Part shown: positions 38,190-45,428 of the stretch, one piece after another | Position numbering within the stretch: the first letter of the stretch is position 1 | Layout of the letters: each line of letters opens with the position of its first letter | NCBI RefSeq assembly: GCF_018595685.2 | Contig: NZ_CP092334.1 | Coordinates: forward strand, 3,810,001 to 3,874,000 | Source: Flavihumibacter rivuli | Lineage (GTDB): Bacteria; Bacteroidota; Bacteroidia; Chitinophagales; Chitinophagaceae | Length of the DNA stretch: 64,000 nucleotides | Direction: 5' to 3' | The notes under the pieces: generated by a model | What the model was told of the DNA's origin: nothing | What the model saw: only the letters and a program-made list of their open reading frames with translations | Database searches by the model: none | Program-made: the position numbers and the translations under genes

Positions 38190-39107
38190 ATGGAATTCGG
38201 AAAGATCGACCGTTCATTATTGGATACCGTGGATTTCAGCCTGCCTGCCAATCCCGACCTGAATCATCTTGTGCTGCCCGGCAAAAGGGCTGTCCATCCT
38301 GTCATCCATATCGGGGCAACCCGCTGGACCGCTGCTGAATGGCTGGGTAATCTTTATCCGGCAAGGGCGAAGGCGGCTGATTTCCTGAAGTATTATAGCC
38401 AGCAGTTCACGACCATTGAATTGAATGCCACGCATTACAAACTTTATTCGGCAGCAGATATGCAAAAATGGGCGGCGCTGATAGCGCAGGAGTCGTTTCG
38501 TTTCTGTCCCAAATTGTTCCAGGGCATCACCCATCGGGGTGGACTGAAGGGTAAGGAAGCCATGACCCTTGAATTCGTGGAAGGCATGATGGGACTTGGA
38601 CAATACCTCGGGCCGGTCTTCCTGCAGTTGTCGGATGGCTTCGGCCCGGGCCGGCAGGTGGAATTGCTGGAGTATTTGTCGACCCTGCCTTCGCAGGTGA
38701 AATGGTTTGTAGAATTGCGGCACCCCGACTGGTTCAATAAGCCCACCATAACAGAACATTTCTTCCAGGCCCTCCATACGATGAAGATCGGGGCGGTCAT
38801 AACGGACACGGCAGGCCGAAGGGATGTCTGCCATACCTATTTGCCTGTCCCTGCCACCATGATCCGCTTTGTGGCCAATGAAGGCCATCCAACGGATAAG
38901 CGTCGCTTCGATGCCTGGGTGGATAGGATCGCACAGTGGATCGACCAGGGGCTGGAAGAAGCCTATTTCTTCCTGCACATGGGCGATGACCATTATGTGC
39001 CTGATTTTGCGATCTATGCGGCAGAACAATTCAGTGCCCGGACCGGCATTACCGTAAAAGTGCCGGTATTGTTCCCGAAGGAAAACGAACAGGGTAGTTT
39101 GTTCTAG
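38190..39107 (+). CDS. DUF72 family protein
   Basis: This is a 305-aa TIM-barrel-like protein. The DUF72 hallmarks are IGATRWTAAEWLGNLYP (residues about 44-60), FTTIELNATHYKL, CPKLFQGITHRG, LGPVFLQLSDGFGP, WFVELRHPDW and VITDTAGRRDVCH. The function of DUF72 is not established. I start at the ATG at 38190 (EFGKIDRSLLDTVDF); the longer frame from 38109 begins with residues that overlap the promoter region of the divergent namZ-like gene. The stop is 15 bases from the convergent UmuD-like gene. Confidence 0.86.
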   Translation: MEFGKIDRSLLDTVDFSLPANPDLNHLVLPGKRAVHPVIHIGATRWTAAEWLGNLYPARAKAADFLKYYSQQFTTIELNATHYKLYSAADMQKWAALIAQESFRFCPKLFQGITHRGGLKGKEAMTLEFVEGMMGLGQYLGPVFLQLSDGFGPGRQVELLEYLSTLPSQVKWFVELRHPDWFNKPTITEHFFQALHTMKIGAVITDTAGRRDVCHTYLPVPATMIRFVANEGHPTDKRRFDAWVDRIAQWIDQGLEEAYFFLHMGDDHYVPDFAIYAAEQFSARTGITVKVPVLFPKENEQGSLF

Positions 39108-39122
39108 CCCTGTTCGTCCGGT

Positions 39123-39545
39123 TCATAAACGATGTATGACATAGGTCACCACACCCCAGATGGAAAAATCCTCACAGCCTGGATCGATATCAATGGGAGC
39201 AAGCTTAGCCGTTTCGGGTAGCAACCTTAGTTTATTGAACTGCTTCTCAAAGCGCCTGATCAGCATTTCGCCGTTGAGCAGGGCAATGACCACTTTCCCG
39301 TTCCCTGGTGCAAGGGAGCGATCCACCACCACCATATCCCCATCATGAATGCCGGCGCCGCTCATGGCTTCGCCGCGTACGCGAAGGAAATAGGTGGCAG
39401 CCTTGTTGCCCACCAATTCTTCATTAAGGTCTAATTCACGGTCATGATGCTGGCGATGCTGGAAGGCTGTCCTTGATTGATCCCCTTCACGGCCCTGCAT
39501 CCTGCCGCCACCAGTCGAGGCCGTGTAATACTGTACTGGTTCCAT
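39123..39545 (-). CDS. UmuD-like S24 protein without the catalytic dyad
   Basis: This 140-aa protein has the fold of UmuD/LexA C-terminal peptidases: LDLNEELV, then LRVRGEAMSGAGIHDGDMVVVDRS (residues about 54-77) and KVVIALLNGEMLIRRF. In active members the first motif reads G-D-S-M with the nucleophile Ser; here it reads GEAM, so Ser is replaced by Ala60. The catalytic Lys that normally follows GE in the second motif (as in TVKK or TVKR) is Arg here (LIRR). The N-terminal cleavage site is not recognisable. I therefore expect no self-cleavage. No umuC partner is nearby. It is divergent from the two 2H-like genes, with TTAGTA/TACTAA half-sites in between. Confidence 0.78.
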   Translation of the reverse strand: MEPVQYYTASTGGGRMQGREGDQSRTAFQHRQHHDRELDLNEELVGNKAATYFLRVRGEAMSGAGIHDGDMVVVDRSLAPGNGKVVIALLNGEMLIRRFEKQFNKLRLLPETAKLAPIDIDPGCEDFSIWGVVTYVIHRL

Positions 39546-39564
39546 AACACTGTTTTTTGGCGGG

Positions 39565-39622
39565 TTAGTAAGTGGGACAAATTTATTTGGAAATACTAAA
39601 ATAATTAGTAAATTTATACTAA
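39565..39622. promoter_or_regulatory. array of TTAGTA/TACTAA half-sites in a divergent promoter
   Basis: Four half-sites lie at 39565-39570 (TTAGTA), 39594-39599 (TACTAA), 39605-39610 (TTAGTA) and 39617-39622 (TACTAA). The middle two form TACTAA-N5-TTAGTA, a 17-bp dyad. They occupy most of the 104-base gap between the UmuD-like gene and the 2H-like pair and look like operator sites for a dimeric repressor. Confidence 0.5.
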
Positions 39623-39649
39623 ATATTTTGGTCGATTAAATCAGTTGGT

Positions 39650-40294
39650 ATGGAGACAGGATACATGATGGGGAAGGCCCATGCGGGGGCAGTGAAGAAT
39701 GAAGAGGGTTGGGGAGCCTATCGTTTGGTCGTTAAGCCCCGCCAGGAAGCGATGGAGGCCATGCTCAAAGCAGCCTTGGACTATGGCAGGCAGCAGTTCG
39801 GGGATTGTTTCCATGCCCTGGAAGAAGTGGAATTGGTGGTTGCGGCGTTTCATATCCGCCAGGAAATGGAGCCCACCCTGATGCGATGGTTGCACCGGGT
39901 GATCAGCCAGCAGGAACAATTCCCTATCCGCTGCAATAATTATGGCAGCAAGCGGGAAGACAGTCTCTATATCCGTTTCATGGACCATGGCCCCATCCGG
40001 AAGCTGGCGGAACAGCTCCGGCCGGTAGAGGCTTTCCTTCGTACCGATGGCCAGGCCAGGGTAGACCTGGTGGTGCATCCTAAGATGGTGATCGCCTCAG
40101 GAATGGGAGGGGAGTTGGCGCGATCGGTATTAATGGATTTTGCCAGCAGGCATTTCGATGGCGGGTTTGAAGTGGAGGCTTTGGAATTGGAGAAGCGGGA
40201 GCCAGGAAAGGACAGTAAACAATTGGTGGCCCGGTTTCCCTTATTGCCGGCGGGCTATCGTAAAGACAATAACCTTGAAATGTATTTACCATGA
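39650..40294 (+). CDS. 2H-phosphoesterase-like protein, catalytic histidines absent (first of pair)
   Basis: This 214-aa protein aligns by pattern with the Bacteroidota 2'-5' RNA ligase-like (2H) family: an opening strand YRLVVKPRQEAMEAML, a helix, and a repeated half ending in a strand-rich part with VEALELEKREPGKDSKQLVARF. In active enzymes each half carries H-x-T/S. Here the expected positions read EVELVVAAF and HPKMVIASG, so both His/Thr pairs are lost. I infer a binding rather than catalytic role. Its stop codon overlaps the ATG of the next gene (ATGA), which is a paralogue. ATG 39650 is used; 39668 is an alternative. Confidence 0.68.
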   Translation: METGYMMGKAHAGAVKNEEGWGAYRLVVKPRQEAMEAMLKAALDYGRQQFGDCFHALEEVELVVAAFHIRQEMEPTLMRWLHRVISQQEQFPIRCNNYGSKREDSLYIRFMDHGPIRKLAEQLRPVEAFLRTDGQARVDLVVHPKMVIASGMGGELARSVLMDFASRHFDGGFEVEALELEKREPGKDSKQLVARFPLLPAGYRKDNNLEMYLP

Positions 40295-40932
40295 GCATCA
40301 TGCAGGAGCAGGTAAGTTTGGCCGGTTTGCAGGCATTGCCCGGCTACCAGTTTGTGGATTACCAGTTGATCCTGGCGCCGCCGGATCATTTGCGGGAGAA
40401 AGTGAGGAAGGTGCGTGCCCAGTTGCAGGAACATTTCCAGTTGAAGGGCTATGGGCAACCGCCTATTGGCATACCCCTGGTGCGTTTCAGCCAAAGGCTT
40501 TTGTTGGAAGAGAAGATCCGCAAGGCCTTTGAGCGGACCTGCATGGCCATCAGGCCTTTCCCTGTACACCTGAAAGATTACCAGGCCTACCCGAGTCATA
40601 GTATCGTGATCCCGGTGCTGCAGCATCATCGTTTAAAGGAGTTGGGAGAAAGCATCAAGCCATTGCAATCACTCCTGAGGGCTGATAAAGAGCATGCGCC
40701 TTTCTTTTATGACCAGCCCTTTGTTTCGGTGGCCAGGGGCTTAACACCTTTCCAGTTTGAAGAAGCATGGAAGCAATATGCGCAACGGCATTTTACCGGT
40801 CAGTTCATGGCCGATGCCTGTCTATTATTAAAGAAGAGAAAGGGGGAGCGGTATTGGCAGATCGCGCAACGCTTCGAATTCCTGGACCTTCCGGTGGCAG
40901 TCAAGCAGGGCGAACTCTTTGCCATGGCGTGA
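40291..40932 (+). CDS. 2H-phosphoesterase-like protein, catalytic histidines absent (second of pair)
   Basis: This 213-aa protein is clearer than its neighbour as a member of the 2'-5' RNA ligase-like (2H) family: YQLILAPPDHLREKVRKV at the start, then the first active-site strand, FPVHLKDYQAYPSHSIVIPV in the middle, the second active-site strand, and HFTGQFMADACLLLKKRKG near the end. The family's two H-x-T/S motifs (HLTLxxF and PHLTIAR) read GIPLVRF and PFVSVAR here, so both catalytic His are replaced. It is translated in a coupled way with the gene upstream. Together with the UmuD-like gene it forms a group of three apparent pseudoenzymes. Confidence 0.75.
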   Translation: MSIMQEQVSLAGLQALPGYQFVDYQLILAPPDHLREKVRKVRAQLQEHFQLKGYGQPPIGIPLVRFSQRLLLEEKIRKAFERTCMAIRPFPVHLKDYQAYPSHSIVIPVLQHHRLKELGESIKPLQSLLRADKEHAPFFYDQPFVSVARGLTPFQFEEAWKQYAQRHFTGQFMADACLLLKKRKGERYWQIAQRFEFLDLPVAVKQGELFAMA

Positions 40933-41304
40933 GGGGGTATGAAGGTCAAATAGTTGTTTCACACAAAGACACCCACCACAATGTTGTTGGTAGATGCGCA
41001 AGGATACACAAAGACGCAGGCTTGCTTTTGAGGTTTTTTCAAGGCTTCAGCGTTTTGGCTTCTCAAAAGGTTTCTTGTTTTAAGAATAAAGAAATGGCCA
41101 AGAAGGATGAGATTAAATTGGCGAAGCCAATGCGTTGCGATCTTAAAATCTTCTCAAAAGCAGTTCGTTCCTAGCCTACCCCTAGTGTATTGTTGTAGGA
41201 GCCTTTGCGCCTCCGCGTTTCCTTGCGCCTTTGCGTGAGAAATATCCTAGGCATCTCAATTTAAAATAGTACCAAAACGAATTTTCGATCAAACACTATC
41301 CTGC
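40933..41304. other. intergenic region with degenerate repeats, no gene
   Basis: The gap carries a decayed long palindrome: a left part near 40950-41030 (cacacaaagacaccc, gcgcaaggatacacaaagac) and a right part near 41200-41250 (cctttgcgcctccgcgtttc). The middle, near 41117-41140, has ttggcgaagccaatgcgttg, which recurs inverted at about 58817-58845. Short open frames here look like repeat readthrough. Confidence 0.55.
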
Positions 41305-42363
41305 ATGAACAATGAATCCATCATAAAAGGCCGCGGCGCACAATTCAATACCAGCAACCGCTTCGAACAGCAGGTGTATGGTCGCGACCATGTTGAAGCG
41401 ATCGATGAATGGGAGCTGCCCGACCAACCTACCCAATACATTGAGCAGGAGGCTAAGTCGCTGGTCAATAAAGTGGACAGTCCGGATGTGGGCATGTTCT
41501 ACAGCATGAATCCCTACCAGGGTTGTGAACATGGCTGCGTATATTGCTATGCCCGCAACTCCCATGAATACTGGGGCTACAGTGCCGGATTGGATTTCGA
41601 ACGCAAGGTGGTGGTGAAGAGGAATGCGGCTGAACTATTGCGTAAGTTCCTGATGAAAAAGGATTGGGAATGCAAGCCGCTATCCCTGAGTGGGAATACC
41701 GACTGCTACCAACCTGCAGAACAACGGTTCCGGTTAACGCGGCGATTGCTGGAGGTTTGCAATGAATTCAACCAACCCGTGGGCATCATCACCAAGAATG
41801 CCTATGTCCTGAAGGATAGGGACCTGCTCACCAAGATGGCATCCCGTAACCTGGTAAGTGTATTGGTGTCGGTCACTTCTTTTGATGAGGACCTGCGGAG
41901 GGTCATGGAACCCAGGACCACCACTGCCTCGCAGCGGATCAGGATCATAAGGGATTTATCGGATGCGGGTGTCCGGACGGGTGTGATGCTGGGACCCATG
42001 ATCCCCGGATTGAATGACCATGAGTTGCCTTCTATTCTTGAAGCAGCAGCCGATGCCGGTGCGAAATTTTCTGCCTATACCTTCATCCGCTTGAATGGGG
42101 CGGTAAAGCTTTTGTTCCATGATTGGTTGTATAAACATTTTCCTGATAAAGGGGATAAGGTCTGGCACTTGATCGAGGATGGCCATGGTGGACAGGTGAA
42201 TGACAGTCGTTTTGGGGTAAGGATGCGGGGTGAGGGACCCATGGCGGAGATGATCCGGCAGCAGTTCAAGAAATTCAGTGCGATCTATGGACTGAATGAA
42301 GAAAGATGGGAGTTGGATACCACGCAATTCAGGCATCCGGGACAACAGTTGAAGTTGTTTTAG
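41305..42363 (+). CDS. PA0069-type radical SAM protein
   Basis: This 352-aa protein has the cysteine motif CEHGCVYCYAR (residues about 74-84), which binds the [4Fe-4S] cluster and SAM, preceded by the PA0069/Rv2578c family signature GRGAQFNTSNRFE at the N-terminus. Later parts, LSLSGNTDCYQPAEQ (about 130) and IITKNAYVLKDRDLL, match the SplB-related barrel. Members are widespread, but the reaction is not established; SplB itself repairs thymine dimers. Its position next to a UmuD-like gene would be consistent with a link to DNA damage, but this is only a hint. It has a 372-base upstream gap, so it is probably a separate transcription unit. Confidence 0.9.
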   Translation: MNNESIIKGRGAQFNTSNRFEQQVYGRDHVEAIDEWELPDQPTQYIEQEAKSLVNKVDSPDVGMFYSMNPYQGCEHGCVYCYARNSHEYWGYSAGLDFERKVVVKRNAAELLRKFLMKKDWECKPLSLSGNTDCYQPAEQRFRLTRRLLEVCNEFNQPVGIITKNAYVLKDRDLLTKMASRNLVSVLVSVTSFDEDLRRVMEPRTTTASQRIRIIRDLSDAGVRTGVMLGPMIPGLNDHELPSILEAAADAGAKFSAYTFIRLNGAVKLLFHDWLYKHFPDKGDKVWHLIEDGHGGQVNDSRFGVRMRGEGPMAEMIRQQFKKFSAIYGLNEERWELDTTQFRHPGQQLKLF

Positions 42364-42393
42364 GGGTAAAGAATTGTAGTTGTTGGGTTATTG

Positions 42394-42590
42394 CATCGGG
42401 GTCCCCTACGGGAGACCCCGCTGAGGTATAATGTTTTACCCCAGCAGGGTCTCCCGTAGGGGACCCTGATGAATAGTGGGATGTAGGTTCATCGGGGTCC
42501 TCTTCGAGAGACCCCGCTGAGGTATAAAATACTAGGACCCCGCTGAGGTATAAAGTATAGGGGTCCTCTTCGACCGCGCCCGCTGAGGTA
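42394..42590. repeat. REP-like unit cluster
   Basis: Units are reversed at 42394-42423, forward at 42442-42471, reversed at 42490-42519, a right half only at 42533-42549, and degenerate reversed at about 42557-42590. The cluster ends about 35 bases before the likely -7 element of the Rieske gene (TATCTTTA at 42625-42632). Confidence 0.85.
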
Positions 42591-42648
42591 TTACGGAATG
42601 GGAATTTCAACAACCGCATTTCCTTATCTTTAGCAAAACCCGATTGCG

Positions 42649-43728
42649 ATGTCATTATTTTCCATTGACCCTAATATAGCCAGGGCCAAAACCCTTGCAA
42701 CCGACTTCTATACCGACCCGAAATATTATGAACTGGCTAAGGAAAAGATCTTCGCCCCTTCCTGGCAATTCATTGGCGATACCGATAAGGTGAAGCAACC
42801 AGGTGACTGCTATCCTTTTACCTTACTGGAGGGTTACCTGGATGAACCCTTGTTGCTTACCCGTGATAAATCAGATACCATCCACTGCCTGTCGAATGTA
42901 TGTACCCATCGGGGCAACCTGATGGTATATGAACCCTGTACCTCCAATCACCTCCGTTGTAAATACCATGGACGCATGTTCCAGCTGGACGGAAAATTCA
43001 TGTCCATGCCCGAGTTCAAGGAAGTAGAGAACTTCCCCACCGAAGCAGATAACCTCAAAAGATTGCCGCTCTTCCAATGGGGGAAGCTCTTGTTCACTAC
43101 CCTGGGATCTTCTGTGCCGGCTGAAGCATATTTCCATGAAATGATCAACCGGGTAGGTTGGTTGCCGATGGATAAGCTGGAGTTTCGCCCCGACCTCTCT
43201 AAAGACTATATTGTAAAAGCCAATTGGGCCCTCTATTGCGAGAACTACCTGGAAGGTTTCCATATTCCCTTCGTGCATGCCGGCCTCAATGCCGTGCTTG
43301 ATTTTGGGGAATACACCACGGAAGTTTTCAGATTCTGTAACCTGCAGTTGGGTATCGGCAAGAAAGGGGATTCCTGTTTCGACCTTCCCAAAGATTCACC
43401 CGATTATGGCAAACATGTGGCTGCTTATTATTTCTGGGCCTTCCCCAACATGATGTTCAATTTCTACCCATGGGGATTGTCCTTGAACCTGGTGCAACCG
43501 ATTGGTGTCAGTGAATGCAAAGTGTCCTTCCTGGCCTATGTGTATGATGAAAGCAAACTGGATGAAGGGGCCGGAAGCGGATTGGATACTGTTGAGATGG
43601 AAGATGAAGAGGTAGTGCAGTATGTGCAAAAAGGCGTTCGTTCCAGGTTCTATACCCATGGGCGTTATTCCGTGAAACACGAAAAAGGAACCCACCATTT
43701 CCATTCACTGATCGCTGAAATGATGTAG
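42649..43728 (+). CDS. Rieske-type aromatic-ring or choline-type oxygenase, alpha subunit
   Basis: This 359-aa non-heme iron oxygenase has a Rieske [2Fe-2S] domain at residues about 35-145 (CTHRG ... CKYHGRMF, Cys-x-His and Cys-x2-His ligands). The mononuclear iron site lies in the C-terminal domain: ENYLEGFHIPFVHAGL near residue 200 (Asn, Glu, two His). The overall length and motif are close to choline/carnitine monooxygenase-like and related alpha subunits rather than multi-subunit dioxygenases. The substrate is unknown. No reductase or beta subunit gene is adjacent. Its promoter -7 sequence TATCTTTA lies 17 bases before the ATG. Confidence 0.88.
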   Translation: MSLFSIDPNIARAKTLATDFYTDPKYYELAKEKIFAPSWQFIGDTDKVKQPGDCYPFTLLEGYLDEPLLLTRDKSDTIHCLSNVCTHRGNLMVYEPCTSNHLRCKYHGRMFQLDGKFMSMPEFKEVENFPTEADNLKRLPLFQWGKLLFTTLGSSVPAEAYFHEMINRVGWLPMDKLEFRPDLSKDYIVKANWALYCENYLEGFHIPFVHAGLNAVLDFGEYTTEVFRFCNLQLGIGKKGDSCFDLPKDSPDYGKHVAAYYFWAFPNMMFNFYPWGLSLNLVQPIGVSECKVSFLAYVYDESKLDEGAGSGLDTVEMEDEEVVQYVQKGVRSRFYTHGRYSVKHEKGTHHFHSLIAEMM

Positions 43729-43930
43729 GTCAAATAAACTATGGATAGAGGGGTAGTAATGGGAATGATGAGCTTTATTGTTGAAAGCAATGCCTGTCTG
43801 ATGCTCTAGGGTCGGTCACGTTTTTAGTAGTCCTGTCAGGCAACATCTCCCGTTTCATAAAATTTATCCATCATCTTGTGCTGTTCATTACATCTGAAAA
43901 CAAATAGCCGTCATTCATTAACCCAGACCC

Positions 43931-45382
43931 ATGCCGCAACTTTCCAGGAGCATCAATATCCGTACTACCATCGCGATCGTGGTCGGTGGCATCATTGGGT
44001 CCGGCGTGTTCATGAAGCCTTCCCTGATGTTGAGTCAGTTGGGCAGTCCATGGGCCCTGGTGTCGGTCTGGGTGTTGGCGGGTTTCATCACCCTATTCGG
44101 TGCGCTGTCCAATGCCGAGATCGCGGCCATGTACCCTGAGACAGGTGGACCGGTCGTGTTTTTCCAGAAGATCTATGGTGATGCCTTCTCCTTCCTCTAT
44201 GGCTGGGCAGCATTTGCAGTTTTCAATACAGCAGGCAATGCATCGATCGCCTATGTTTTCGCCGAGTACAGCAATTATTTTTTCCACCTGCCCCGGTTCT
44301 CCCCTGCCACTGAACGGTTGATCGAATTGTATATCCCTTTTATCGGTAAGATCTATCCGCTTGCCAATATTGGGGTGAAACTACTGACTATTTTTATCCT
44401 GGCTTTACTCACCTGGGTAAACTACCGCAGTGTGCAGATGGGTGGTGCCCTGCAGCGTATCCTCACGGCCTTGAAAGCTGTGGCCATCGCGCTGCTGATC
44501 GGTGGGGTGTTGACCAGCGGGAAAGGTGATTGGGGCCATTTCGGGGAAACGGTCGCCACCAATAATTCCATGGGTTGGCTGGGTGCCTATATCGCCGCGC
44601 TCTCCGGCGCCTTCTGGGGTTATGATGGCTGGAACAATATCAATTTCATTGCTGGGGAAGTGAAGGATCCGCAGCGTACCATCCCGCGTAGCCTGCTGCT
44701 GGGATTGATGGCTTGTATCATTATTTATGCGCTGGTGAACGTAGCTTATGTATATGCTATGCCTGTTGCCCAGATGGCGGGTTCAACTTTTGTGGCGGCT
44801 GATGCGGCTACCATGGTCTGGGGTGGTATTGGCGGGAGCCTTATCACACTGCTGGTGATGTTGTCCACCTTTGGTTCGGCCAATGCCTGTGTGTTTTCCA
44901 CCGCCCGTGTCACCTATGCCATGGGAAAGGACAATGCCTGGTTCGCCTGGATGGGTAAGGCGCATCCTCGTTATAATACACCGGGCAATGCGCTGGTGAT
45001 TAACGGTATCTGGAGTGCGTTGATGGTGTTCACGGCCTCTTTCGATATGCTGACGGATATGCTGGTCTTTGTGAGCTGGTTCTTTTACGGGATGAGTGCT
45101 TTGGGGGTGTTCATCCTGCGTTTCCGTTTTCCCAATAAGGAAAGGATCTATAAGGTGCCGGGCTATCCCTGGGTGCCCCTGGTCTTCGTGATCTTTACCT
45201 TCTTTTTTCTCTGCCTGACTTTGTACCAGGATATCATCAATTACCAATCGGGTAAATCGCCTTTGGTGAACTCGCTATTCGGCTTGCTCATTACTTGTAT
45301 TGGTATTCCGATTTTTTATGCTTCGAGAAAGTCGGGGGAAGGAAAGGGGCCACAAAGGCTCGAAGACACGAAGGTACACTAA
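43931..45382 (+). CDS. APC family amino-acid permease
   Basis: This 483-aa protein has twelve predicted transmembrane helices. It opens with the APC signature TTIAIVVGGIIGSGVFMKPS (residues about 12-31), followed by GALSNAEIAAMYPETGGPVVFF and a WGYDGWNNINFIAGEVKDPQR segment (about 233-255). The likely substrate is an amino acid, imported or exchanged across the inner membrane. An odd feature is the C-terminus: the last dozen codons (GKGPQRLEDTKVH) are read from the left arm of a palindromic repeat (45347-45422), and the stop codon is inside it. The ancestral tail was probably different. It is convergent with the AmgK-RapZ fusion gene. Confidence 0.92.
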   Translation: MPQLSRSINIRTTIAIVVGGIIGSGVFMKPSLMLSQLGSPWALVSVWVLAGFITLFGALSNAEIAAMYPETGGPVVFFQKIYGDAFSFLYGWAAFAVFNTAGNASIAYVFAEYSNYFFHLPRFSPATERLIELYIPFIGKIYPLANIGVKLLTIFILALLTWVNYRSVQMGGALQRILTALKAVAIALLIGGVLTSGKGDWGHFGETVATNNSMGWLGAYIAALSGAFWGYDGWNNINFIAGEVKDPQRTIPRSLLLGLMACIIIYALVNVAYVYAMPVAQMAGSTFVAADAATMVWGGIGGSLITLLVMLSTFGSANACVFSTARVTYAMGKDNAWFAWMGKAHPRYNTPGNALVINGIWSALMVFTASFDMLTDMLVFVSWFFYGMSALGVFILRFRFPNKERIYKVPGYPWVPLVFVIFTFFFLCLTLYQDIINYQSGKSPLVNSLFGLLITCIGIPIFYASRKSGEGKGPQRLEDTKVH

Positions 45383-45422
45383 GACGTCTTAGTGCCTCTT
45401 CGTGTCTTGGTGCCTTCGTGGC
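45347..45422. repeat. GGCCACRAAG palindrome (copy 7), overlapping a gene end
   Basis: The palindrome ggggccacaaaggctcgaag... to ...cttggtgccttcgtggc overlaps the last 36 bases of the permease gene and ends 6 bases before the stop of the convergent AmgK-RapZ gene. Confidence 0.85.
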
Positions 45423-45428
45423 AAAAAA

